Below, piece by piece: positions 37,645 to 47,222 of a DNA stretch of 64,000 nucleotides (position 1 is its first letter; every line of letters starts with the position of its first letter). The translations under genes and the position numbers were made by a program. The stretch lies in assembly GCA_037126765.1 (NCBI GenBank), contig JBBCBC010000030.1, forward strand, positions 1,956,478-2,020,477. Reading direction: 5' to 3'. This stretch comes from Stenogyne calaminthoides. Lineage: Eukaryota; Streptophyta; Magnoliopsida; Lamiales; Lamiaceae. The notes below the pieces were generated by a model. It saw only the letters and a program-made list of their open reading frames with translations. It had not been told where the DNA came from and searched no databases.

Positions 37645-38579
37645 TGTTGTAACCGATCAGCTACCGATCAAAGACCACCTGCCACGTGTCCACCAAATAG
37701 ACAGGTGGACCAATAAGCCGAAGGTGCGTGTTGGCCCATCAGATAGGTGCTTGCCAGCTAGGCGAACACCCTAGTCGTCCACCTGTGCTCGTTAGGGGCT
37801 CGCCAGCTCGGGCGACCAGAGAACATCAGAGGCCGCCACATCATAAAAAGTATGCTCGCCTAGCAACCCAGCGGCTACTCACCAAGACGGGAAAGCACGA
37901 GTAGCGGCCGAACATAACGCCAAACTAAGAGAGAAGGGAAGACCTGCTCGGCCCATAAGACGAGCATAAAGCAAGGGCCAAGACGCTTGGCCTACGGTCG
38001 CGCCTCCCAGGCGAACAAAATAACTTTTCAGAAACAAGCACACGATAGTGAACACAAAGACCAGGTCACCTACTAAGCAAGTACCACCTGGATGACAAGT
38101 CGACGACTTCACGGGCAAGCAAAGACAGATGTCAATCAGGGAAGCGTGGTAGGAAGCGTGGTAACACCACGTGTACTCTTGCATGACGAGAAACCGCCAG
38201 CTTGTGTTTGCCAAGGCAGGACATGCTTGTCAAACTTCTATAAATAGACCCTCAGAGGTCGGATAAATGGTGGAGAAATTTCCCTAACATCACCCACATA
38301 GCAGCTTATCATAAGCTTTTGAAACTAACACGTACAATCTTGCTTGCCACATTGTAATTCTTCTCACCACACCACTGAATCACTTATAATACAACAATGG
38401 CTTGGTTCGCCCCCAGACGTAGTCGATCTTGACGAACTGGGTCACCTAATCCTTGTTGTCATTGTACATTCCATCATGTTCACCTCGTACACACTGTGTT
38501 CGACACAGTGAATTTTATCCTGTTTAGTTGTCAGTCAACACAGCCGCGACATATTTTCCACGTAAGACGACTATCAACA
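37645..38579. mobile_element. Solo LTR (Gypsy-like) inside the minisatellite
   Basis: A 935-bp insert begins TGTTGTAACC and ends CTATCAACA (TGTTG/CAACA inverted ends). It is flanked by a perfect 5-bp duplication AGGTT (37640-37644, 38580-38584). It is GC-richer than its host array. In plus orientation it has a TATA box CTATAAATAG at 38238-38247. No internal domains or second LTR are present. The layout resembles Ty3/Gypsy LTRs, but assignment rests on general look only. Confidence 0.85.
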
Positions 38580-38584
38580 AGGTT

Positions 38585-39757
38585 CATGTCCCTTTTACGA
38601 GAATGTCGGTTTCAAAGTTCATGTTTTTTTTTATGAAAATGTTGGTATCACGATTCAATTTCCCTTTTACGAGAATGTCGGTTTCATGGTTCAATGTCCC
38701 TTTTACTAGAATGTTGGTTTCATGGTTCATGTTCCTTTTACGAGAATGTGGGTATCATGGTCAATGCCCCTTTCATGAGAATGTCGATCTCACGGTTCAA
38801 TGTCCCTTTTATGAGAATGTCGGTTTCACGCTTCATGTCCCTTTTACGAGAGTTTTCGGTTTCAAGGTTCATGTCCCTTTTTACGAGAATGTCGGTATCA
38901 TGGTTTAATACACCTTTTATGAGAATGTCGGTTTCACGGTTCAATGTCCCTTTTACGAGACTGTCGGTTTCAAGGTTCACGTCCCTTTTACGAGAATGTC
39001 GGTTTCAAGGTCCATGTCCCTTTTTATGAGAATGTCGGTATCATGGTTCAATGTCACTTTTATGAGAATGTCGTTTTCACGATTCATTGTCCCTTTTACG
39101 AGAATGTCGATTTCACGGTCCATGTCCCTTTTACGAGAATGTCGGTTTCACTACTCAATGCCCCTTTTATGAGAATGTTTGTTTTTCAATGTTCATGTTC
39201 CTTTTTATGAGAATGTCGTTATCATGGTTTAATGCCCCCTTTTTATGAGAATGTCGATTTCACAATTCATTGTCCCTTTTACGAGAATGTCGGTTTCACG
39301 GTTCACGTCCCTTTTACGAGAATGTCGGTTTCACTACTCAATGCCCCTTTTATGAGAATGTCAGTTTCAAGGTTCATGTCATTTTTTATGAGAATGTCGG
39401 TATCATGAATCAACGCCCCTTTTATGAGAATGTCGCTTTCACGGTTCAATGTCCCATTTATGAGAATGTCAGTTTCAAGGTTCATGTCCATTTTTATGAG
39501 AATGTCGGTATCATGGTCCAATGCCCCTTTTATAAGAATGTCAGTTTCACAATTCAATATCCCTTTTACGAAAATCTTGTTTTCAAGGTTCATGTCCCTT
39601 TTTACGAGAATGTCGGTATCATGGTTTAATGCCCCTTTTATGAGAATGTCAGTTTCACGGTTCAATGTCCCTTTTACGAGAATGTCCGTTTCAAGGTTCA
39701 TGTCCCTTTAACGAGAAGTAGGTTTCAAGGTTAATGTCCCTTTATGAGAATGTTGGT
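38585..39757. repeat. Minisatellite of 36-bp units (block 2)
   Basis: A continuation of the array at 35893-37644 after the solo LTR, with about 32 units of the same GAGAATGTCGGTTTCA-containing repeat. It stops at the PPR fragment near 39757. Confidence 0.9.
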
Positions 39758-40191
39758 ATCTTAGGTGATATGTTGATTGAAATGGAAGAAAAAGGCATCC
39801 CGTACGACCATTTTACGTACGCAGTCTGCTTAAGTGCCAGTGCCATGGCTTCTGATACAGAGGGAATGAATAAGGTTGTATGGATTATGGAATCGAATTC
39901 AGCAGGCATGGTGGATTGGAGAACATGGTGTATTGCAACATAGGGTTACTTGAGAATCGGCTTACTATATGAAGCAATGACAATAACGATTAAACTGATG
40001 TTGTGCGATGTTTGAGGAAGGCAATTGGGGTATGTCCTCTTTATTTTACGTCTCAGAAGGATTACTTGATCAGTTGTTCGAAGTATTTGGAGAAGGCAGA
40101 CGGGATGATAAAGTTGATAAGGATGAAGGGAGTTTCGAAAAGGGCTTTTTGTAATGAGTTTCCCAGTTTGAGTGAGGATGGGGAACTATAA
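39757..40191 (+). pseudogene. Pentatricopeptide-repeat protein fragment
   Basis: The frame reads DMLIEMEEKGIPYDHFTYAV, then SASAMASDTEGM, VDWRTWCIAT, a stop, then GYLRIGLLYEAM. In a shifted frame it continues YFTSQKDYLISCSKYLEK and IKLIRMKGVSKRAF. These match the helix pairs of plant P-class PPR proteins, organelle RNA-binding factors. Only about two to three repeats remain, with at least one stop and one frameshift. The minisatellite cuts the upstream part off. Confidence 0.6.
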
Positions 40192-40716
40192 TCCTGAGGA
40201 GAAAATCTGATTTCTGAAACTTTACTTGTTAGTGAAGATGATGAATTTGTTTATGATCAGGAATTTTGCGGACATACGGACATTTTATAAGCACAATTTA
40301 ATTATTTAATGGAGTATAAGAATATTTTTGTACTCCAAAGAATACTTATAAGTTAAAGTGCCTAACCTACAAGATTAAGTGTCTATTTGCAAACTCTATT
40401 ATGTAAGTATAAATATTTATTTTTTTTTAAAAAACTATATCTAACCTACTTTTTAGAATTTGTAATCAAACATTGAATATTGCTGATTTGAAGGACAATG
40501 ATAAATCTACTATAACAAAAACTACTCGTTAGTTGTTAGGAAGGGTTGATTTTTTCCAATTCGATTTTAAAATAAAAAGAATATATTATAGTTTAGTGAT
40601 ATTGCAAGAAACTTACTTCAAGAAGCTAGCAATGACTTTCGAAAGTCAACCCAATAATGTTATATATATTCGTCATTCGATGTTATCTGTGATTATTGCT
40701 TTTTGGCGTATTTTTT
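40192..40716. other. AT-rich upstream flank of the first small-protein gene
   Basis: No gene is seen. It contains TTGAC-type cores (for example AAAGTCAACCC at about 40642). Confidence 0.4.
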
Positions 40717-40860
40717 TTGTCGTGAATTTTGTATTAATAATTAAAATGATAAAAATGACTTTTAAGGAGGGGTATGATAGATAAGCCCCTCATCTATCGT
40801 ACCCCTCCTTAAAAGTCAATTTATCATTTCAATTACTAATACAAGACTCGCTCACAAAAA
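40717..40860. repeat. Hairpin element, about 65-bp arms
   Basis: The left arm ends GACTTTTAAGGAGGGGTA...GATAGAT (40782) and the right arm starts ATCTATCGTACCCCTCCTTA (40792), with a 9-base loop. The arms stay alignable outward for over 60 bp. Just beyond the right arm is GGTGGACGGGGAGAG, like a Stowaway end. It lies about 60 bp before the TATA box of the next gene. Confidence 0.75.
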
Positions 40861-40905
40861 CGTGTGTAAAAGTCAACCGTGCATAAGATTGGTGGACGGG
40901 GAGAG

Positions 40906-40915
40906 TATATAAAAA
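40906..40915 (+). promoter_or_regulatory. TATA box, now cut off by an LTR element
   Basis: TATATAAAAA lies 12 bp before the inserted LTR element at 40927. Without the insertion it would sit about 43 bp from the ATG at 42126, close to the TATA-ATG distance of the paralogue at 53872. It was probably the native core promoter of that gene. Confidence 0.55.
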
Positions 40916-41339
40916 CATAGGTTTGTTGATGGAGATATGGATAAAGATACTGAAAGATATTTGTGATTATATTTATGGTATAATTAGATTTATTTATTTA
41001 TGTTTAGGATTTGATTTGATATTGCAATATTTAGAATTTATTTTCGTTTCTTGTTCCCTAAGTTAATTTAGTATTATAAATAAGAGTTCTTATTATTGTA
41101 AGAGGGAGTTGAATTGATTAATGAAAAAAATGAGAGTTTTATCTCAATATCTCTTTTACGGTATTGTTGTGAGAATCAACGTATATTGAGTTTGTCACTT
41201 TTTCGGGTATCAACGGAATTTGTGTGTTCGTGTATTCTCGTATTTATCTTCTTTATTATACGCTCTCGCTGCCTACATCAGTTAGTAATCATAGACCAGT
41301 AATGATTCTTGATGATGGTTCCGAGATTTCAATCGGTTT

Positions 41340-41639
41340 ATGATACTTTTCATGATGAACGATCAACGTATGGAGATGATAATACGTAGATCCGCACATA
41401 TCAATTTATTGGGTTATGGTCATATATTCAATGGTGAATATGATGGACCACCAATTTTCGATGTATATCCTGATGAAGATTGTGGTTATGATGAACCATC
41501 AATTTTCAACGAGAATGTTGACACTTTGGTTGATTTTGGCGATGATGGCTATAATGGCCCACCAATTTTTGATGAAGAAGATGCAAATAATTTTGGATTT
41601 GGGTATAATCATATGGATGAAGATATTTTTGTGATTTAA
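41340..41639 (+). CDS. Acidic ORF inside the small LTR element
   Basis: The 99-codon frame is rich in Asp, Gly and Tyr. It has three related motifs: YDGPPIFD, YDEPSIFN and YNGPPIFD. Similar acidic linkers lie between gag and protease in some plant Ty3/Gypsy polyproteins, so it is probably a leftover of such a region. There is no catalytic motif. Whether it is translated is unknown. Confidence 0.4.
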   Translation: MILFMMNDQRMEMIIRRSAHINLLGYGHIFNGEYDGPPIFDVYPDEDCGYDEPSIFNENVDTLVDFGDDGYNGPPIFDEEDANNFGFGYNHMDEDIFVI

Positions 41640-41942
41640 GATTTTCGTCAAGTTTTCTTTTCCTCAACGAATTTAGCGAATGATGATCAATATTTACGTG
41701 AATTCAAAGATGTTTCCGCTCGTCTACGTACTTTTACTTACAATGAGCACCACCAAGATTCGAGGGCGAATCCTCTCCAAGAGGAGGAGAATGATGGAGA
41801 TATGGATGAAGATACTGAAAGATATTTATGATTATATTTATGGTATAATTAGATTTATTTATTTATGTTTAAGATTTGATTTGATATTGCAATATTTATG
41901 AATATTTATTTACGTTTTTTGTTCTCTAAGTTAATTTAGTAT

Positions 41943-41950
41943 TATAAATA
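41943..41950 (+). promoter_or_regulatory. TATA box in the right LTR, facing the small-protein gene
   Basis: TATAAATA lies 176 bp before the ATG at 42126 and in the same direction. The LTR could supply a substitute promoter for that gene. This is inference from position only. Confidence 0.4.
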
Positions 41951-42125
41951 GGGGTTCTTATTATTATAAGAGGAAGTTGAATTGATTAATGAAAAAATGA
42001 GAGTTTTATCTCAATATCTCTTTTACAGTATTCAATTGTTGAAATAACATATCTTAGAAGGTGTTTTCATTAATCTATACGCCCCGCTGCATCATTTGTG
42101 CTCTTGAGTTGTTGAAGAAATTAAA

Positions 42126-42398
42126 ATGGTGGACGCCTTTAAAATAGTAGCATTGGTGTTTGCATCGATACTAGGTGCTGGTTTAGTATTGGCTAGTATT
42201 GTAGTAATTGTTTATATTCTTGGAGAGCTCTTCAATTGTGATTGCTTTAGGTTGCGACGAACTCGTAGCACTGATTTAGAAAAGGGTCGTGTAAGTCGCA
42301 ATAAGGGCGGTGATATGGTCGTTTTGGGAGCAGACGATTCCGGCACAGCCGAAGACTGTGGCGGCGGCGGCGGTGATTGCGGTGGTTCTGATGATTGA
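42126..42398 (+). CDS. Small membrane Gly/Cys-rich protein, copy 1 of cluster
   Basis: A single-exon frame of 90 residues. Residues ~5-32 form one strong hydrophobic segment (KIVALVFASILGAGLVLASI and on). A Cys pair (NCDCF) and a basic linker (RLRRTR, KGRVSRNK) follow, then GGDMVVLGADD (61-71) and a short Gly/Cys tail (CGGGGGDCGG). Basic residues after the membrane segment suggest a single-span protein with its tail in the cytosol, but this is inference. GDMVVL and the tail are shared with the loci at 46700, 53872 and 59767. Function and family are not recognised. The ATG is preceded by AATTAAA. The native leader is interrupted by the LTR element at 40927-42094, so expression may be altered or lost. 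Confidence 0.7.
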   Translation: MVDAFKIVALVFASILGAGLVLASIVVIVYILGELFNCDCFRLRRTRSTDLEKGRVSRNKGGDMVVLGADDSGTAEDCGGGGGDCGGSDD

Positions 42399-42724
42399 TA
42401 TGGATCTCGTGGATGATTGATTTTCGTTGTGTGAACGTAGACTTTGGTCCATATGCTACTCAAAATTATACGGATAGTATATGAAATTCGTTATACATGT
42501 TGTATTTTTGCGGTATGTAATATTGATATAAAATTCCATCTTACTCCAAGAAATTCGAATTGGGTGCCGATGTTATTGCTTTTGGACTTAAATTTTATTT
42601 CAAACTAATTGTCATTTTTGCTATTTTTTTATAATTCTTTCTAATTTATTTTTAAAATTTTATTTTTTTATAAAAAAATACATTTTCTCTCTCACACACA
42701 CACTCTAAGAGTACATATATCTAA

Positions 42725-45700
42725 TCTAATACTATATATTGGTAAACTTTATTCAGCCTATGTGGCGAAATTACGTCAGTCTGTGCAAAGCCCAATTCAA
42801 CCCGATTATTTCGTTTCAAAATCGTACATTCTCATTAAAAGTTATTTAAATTAAAATTTTAATCTATATAATTAAAATAATTTTTTAAAGATATTTATTT
42901 ATAATGATACATATTCACGCCTAAATTAGAGTAAATTTTTAAGGATCTTTATTTATAAAGATACATATCCGCGCCTCATCTAGCATATATCGTATTCACG
43001 TCCATTCTTCTAATTTCGCCCATTCTTCTAATTTATTTTTGTTTCGTCTATCACGTACCATATTCATGCCCTGTGATTTCATTCTTTTATTTTGTTTTGT
43101 ATATTGCAGGGAGTATTTAGGTAAATAATTTTAGTTCCGAATTAATTATGGATGAGTTTCTTTTTTTTGTTCACGGTGATTCTTCTAATTTGATTAATTG
43201 TTAATTTGATTTTGTTTTGTTTTGTATATTACAGCGAGTATTATGATAAGTAATTTAAGTTCTGAATTAGTTATGAATGTTTATTGCAATTAAATTAATA
43301 ATTTTCTTTTGTATGTTAATCTGATTTTATTTTTTATATTGTAGGAAGTATTGAAGTAAGTAATTTGAATTCTGAATTGGTTATGAATAGGTTTCTTCTT
43401 ATGTGTTCATATGGATTCTTCTAATTCGATGAATATGTTTAATATATTGCAGGAAGTATTGAGATAGGGAATTGGTAAACATGATTCAGCCTATGTGGCG
43501 AAATCAAGTTTGTTTACATAAAGCCGAATTCAATTAAATTATTTCGTTTTAAAATCATGGATTCTCATTAAAAATTATTTATATTAAGTTCTTAACTTTA
43601 ACTTATCTAATTAAGTTAAGTTTTAAATTTAATATTTGAATATAAATTTTATTTCTTAGGGCTACGCTTTCATTAACTTGCCGGATCGGCGCAGCCACAA
43701 ACGAGCTTCTAAATTCTAATGTTAATGTCATGGTGCTAACTGCTGACGTGTTAACTGTTAACATGGAATATTTGTGGAGTTCGATTGGCCATTTTAATGT
43801 TAAAGTGTGATGTGGTTTCAAAATACTACCATAATTTTTAAATAAAAGAAATCACCTGTACATTGAGGGTTTCTATGTACTCTCATGACGTCTTTAAATA
43901 TTTCAGCAAAATTTAGATTTGTTAAATATTTAAATATCTTTTTACAATTAGAGAGGTGGATTAACATATATGTCAACCTCTAATGCAAGGATTCTTAAAA
44001 AATTAACAGTATGCAGTATCGGATTCGCCTGAGATGCGATTCGGGTGAGATTCGCCTGGGATTCGCACCCGATTCGCCACGTGGTGAATCCCAATTTTAT
44101 TTTTTATTTTTTATTATCGGATACGCGTATCCTGTTCCGAGGATACGCATATTGGATACGTATCGGGATTTTTTTGTAAAATTTATTAAATTTTGGGGTT
44201 TTTTTTTGTAAAAAATTAAAACTTACTAATAATTTGAAGGACACGCTCTAAAACTTATTAAATATTAAAATTTATTAATCTTTTATTATGATTTATGACT
44301 TGTATGGGTTAATGATATTTGATTTAATTGTTGTTTTGTTACTTATGGGATGAATTCCTTGATATTAGTACTTGTGTTTTAAATACTCTTGATATTACTA
44401 CATGTGTTATATATAATTGTTGTAAATTTTTTAATATTATTATAGGTGATATATATAATTAAATTAAAAAAAATCGACGATTTCTAAAAGATCGTATCCT
44501 AAAAATTTGAAAATCTACGAATCCTCATAGATAAGTAATCATATCGATCTCGCACCCCACACGTGCATTCGTGCAACACAGATGTCAACTTCTTTGTAGT
44601 TGTTTTTCCGAAACTTAGACATCAAATTTATTTTATAATTTAATGAAGGTATTTATACATTATTGCTTCTTATATAATCTTTATTTTGGGATTTATATAA
44701 CATTGCTCTCCTTTTGCGATGTGTTTTGCAGATTTTATCTGTTGTTTTATAGATTTTATATTATTTAGGTTTTTTCAAATTTAAACTTTTTATTTCTTCC
44801 TTTTTTTAATGTGAATTTTGAGATTTTTAAATAATAATTTATACAATGTGTTGCTGCAATGTATATTGTGTTTGCATTAATTTTTTTTATCACACCATCT
44901 AGGATTTTTTCCCTTCTATTTATAGCAATTCTTCTAATCTGATTTTGCTGTTAATCTGATCCGATTAGGCAGATTTCTTAATCAATTTGTATAATTTTTT
45001 GAAGATTTAAAAAGGGGTATTGAGGTAGTAATTTAATTTTTGAATGTGAATTGTAACATAATTTTATTGATTTTTGAATTCTTATATTAATTGTGTCATT
45101 ATGTTCCTTAATTTCCTTTTAATTTCTTATTTGTGTTGTTATTATTTGATTTTGTTGTATCTCTTATAGATACAATAATTGAGAATTTGTTTACACATTA
45201 TGGTCCTGAAAGAGTTGTTGATATTCCAATAGTCGAGCTTCGATTCATTTTTATGTTTTTATGTATTGCTTCATTGCATTTCCGCTGATTGAAGGTCTTA
45301 TGTTGCTCTTGAGATTACATATAATCTTTCTTTTTTTTTTTTTTTTTTTTTTTTTCGTATTTTAGTTTGTATTCAGATGATGAGAGATATAAAGCCAGAA
45401 ATATTCTTATACTCACCACTATGCTAATTGTTTCAAGGATTTTAAAATAGTGATTAAGTATTTTGAAGTTGAGTGATTAGAGAGGTGCGGGTTAATTCTA
45501 AATTAATAGATAAGGTATGTATTGTTGGTTGGTAGGATATGCTAGAAAAGTAAAAAGGTGAAAAAAGAAAAAAAAATGTATATTTTAATATTAATTGAGT
45601 AGCAATTGACTTAGTTTTGAATAAAGATAGAAATAATTATTAAGAAAAAATGGAGCCACGACTTGCCAAAAAAGAAATGCAAAATTTTGGTGGGGATTCC

Positions 45701-45878
45701 AAAAATGACTAAATATAAAGTTTTACTCGGGATGAAGAGAGTATATCATACACATATAGTATTAAAAAATAAAATTATATCTACAATTAAATTAATTAAA
45801 TATTTAAAGTGTTTAATTTAAAATAATATTGTAAAATTTTCTTTTTCAGTCCCGCGAAATTCGCGGGGTTACTACTAG
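42725..45878 (+). mobile_element. Non-autonomous Helitron
   Basis: The 3' end is textbook: a stem CCCGCGAA/TTCGCGGG (45851-45867) with a one-base loop, then GGTTACTA and CTAG, followed by host T (45879). The proposed 5' end is TCTAATACTATATATTGG after host A (42724), giving A^T insertion. Internally, three to four direct repeats (about 43108, 43233, 43345, 43452; GAAGTATTGAAGTAAGTAAT-like) are present. A longer direct repeat (42743 and 43468, ATTCAGCCTATGTGGCGAAA) is also seen. No Rep/helicase frame was found. A separate element with GATTCGCCTGAGATGCGATT words may be nested at about 44008-44560. The 3' end is secure; the 5' end is less so. Confidence 0.7.
45325..45356. repeat. Poly(T) tract
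   Basis: A run of about 26-28 T within the Helitron, possibly the tail of a nested retroposed fragment on the minus strand. Confidence 0.7.
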
Positions 45879-45941
45879 TATATATATATATATATGTAAA
45901 ATCTATCCCCTTTTCAATTATTAATGTACCATCGTATATAC

Positions 45942-46369
45942 TACTCCTTCCAATTTAAAATATACGATAAATACATTTAATTGCTTTTGGATATAAAAAA
46001 GCTTTAATTGTGGGGAGGTTTTTAATTATCTATTGCATTTAATAGCCTAGGATTATGGATACAAGTTGGGCAGAATCTACGTGCAATTTGCTATGAATAT
46101 TTACCAATATGTCTGTCTACAATTAATGAACTAGCTATCCTTTAGTTAATTTTTTCTCTTGTACAATACTGGCCTTTTAGCTTTTATTATGCATATCGTT
46201 TCTTCCAATTTTACACTTATTTTAATTTTAGAAATTATTTTTAATTTTAAATTTACCTTTATTAATTAATCGCATCTCATTCTTAATTAAAAGTAAATTT
46301 GTTAATGCATACTTCTTTTTAATTTCAACAAAAAAAATTGATTGACCATTTATTTCAGAACGGGGAGTA
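45942..46369. mobile_element. Stowaway-like MITE (diverged)
   Basis: The left end TACTCCTTCCAATTTAAAAT and right end TTCAGAACGGGGAGTA are imperfect inverted Stowaway ends flanked by TA. The length of 428 bp is long for the type, so it may contain a second insert. Confidence 0.55.
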
Positions 46370-46621
46370 GAAAATTAGACGAAAAACAAAAGTAAAAATA
46401 AATGACATAGTAATATAATCTAAGCTTTAGTTTAAATTTTTTTAAATAAATTTCATCAGGTAATAATTTTTTTTAAAAAAAATAGGTGGTGTATTTAATT
46501 AGTAACTTTTCATGGAAATAATACTCTACCCTTAAATTAGGCCGGGACGTTGTGGGGCTTATTGTGAACTTCTCGTGGTCCGGTCGGAGAAGGAAACAAG
46601 AAATTAATTATCCGAGACTTC

Positions 46622-46636
46622 TGACTTTTAAAGTCA
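46622..46636. promoter_or_regulatory. Palindromic W-box-like site upstream of copy 2
   Basis: TGACTTTTAAAGTCA is an inverted pair of TGAC cores. A similar but longer pair lies upstream of copy 3 (53673-53690). WRKY factors bind TTGAC(C/T) cores. A role here is inferred only. Confidence 0.3.
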
Positions 46637-46699
46637 AGCAATATTTGCAAGATAAATTAAATCTTGAATTAAGCTTATTTCTCGTAATTTATTTAGAAA

Positions 46700-47016
46700 A
46701 TGAAACCAGTAATTTCTTGGGTCTTCGCGGGTGTAATTATTTCCATTTTCGTTACTCTTATTATTCTTCAAATTATTCGTTGCTTTAGGTCGAATTCGAA
46801 ACGAAGAGCTCCGCCACCGCCGCCGGTGGTGCCACGGCGGTGGCAGACTGCAGCTCCATCTACGTCTTCACTAGATGGTACGGGTGTCTAGATGGGTGGA
46901 AGACACAATAATGTCGGAGATATGCTCATCATCGGTGCGTCGCCGGTGCTGTTGTAGCCGTCGCAGCCGGTGATGGTTGTGGTGGCGGGTGCGGCGGCGG
47001 AGGTGGGTTTAGTTGA
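46700..47016 (+). pseudogene. Small membrane Gly/Cys-rich protein, copy 2, broken
   Basis: The frame from ATG 46700 gives a hydrophobic segment (VISWVFAGVIISIFVTLIIL), a basic turn (RCFRSNSKRR) and APPPPPVVPRR. A TAG stop follows at 46889-46891. The same frame continues past the stop to NVGDMLIIGA, the equivalent of the family motif. A frameshift then moves the reading to VAGAVVAVAAGDG and a CGGGCGGGGG tail ending at TGA 47014-47016. So one stop and one shift break an otherwise full-length copy. The Pro-rich linker and the hydrophobic run after the motif are closest to copy 3 (53872). A Copia element begins 28 bp after the final stop. Confidence 0.7.
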
Positions 47017-47044
47017 TGGAAGATTTATATGGTGATTTTGATAC

Positions 47045-47222
47045 TGTGAGAGTGAATTGAATATCACCGTTGAATGTGGTGATTGACTGAATCATTAATA
47101 AATAAAGGATTACAACAAAATATCTTCGTGATACAAGGCAGAAAATCACGTAAGATTACAACAGAAAGATATATACCAAAAATATTTGTACAAATTAAAA
47201 CTATCCTTTATTATCTCTATTA
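47045..47222 (-). repeat. Copia 3' LTR
   Basis: The plus strand runs TGTGAGAGTGAATTG to CTCTATTA. It is nearly identical to 51125-51302. Confidence 0.92.

Larger units (their letters stand above)
40927..42094 (+). mobile_element. Small non-autonomous LTR retrotransposon in a 5' leader
   Basis: Two LTRs (40927-41280 and 41793-42094) share TGATGGAGATATGGAT, AGATACTGAAAGATATTT and the ends GCTGC..ATCA. A perfect TTTGT duplication (40922-40926, 42095-42099) proves a single insertion. A degenerate Met-tRNA primer site (GTTAGTAATCATAGACCAG, 41281-) follows the left LTR. The 0.5-kb interior encodes an acidic frame (41340-41639) with repeated YDGPPIFD-like motifs, as found between gag and protease of some plant Gypsy polyproteins, and a DSRANPLQEEEN-like C-terminal scrap. 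There is no pol. The LTRs differ at many sites and by indels, so the insertion is not recent. Each LTR has a TATAAATA box (41075-41082, 41943-41950). Confidence 0.85.

Noticed and set aside
35893..39711. Long open frames with 12-residue repeats on both strands in the 36-bp array
   Set aside because: Unit length is a multiple of three and frames are open on both strands at once; no start context, domain or codon bias supports a protein.
46552..46788. 78-codon frame overlapping copy 2 of the cluster
   Set aside because: It overlaps the hydrophobic family frame in another phase and has no family resemblance.
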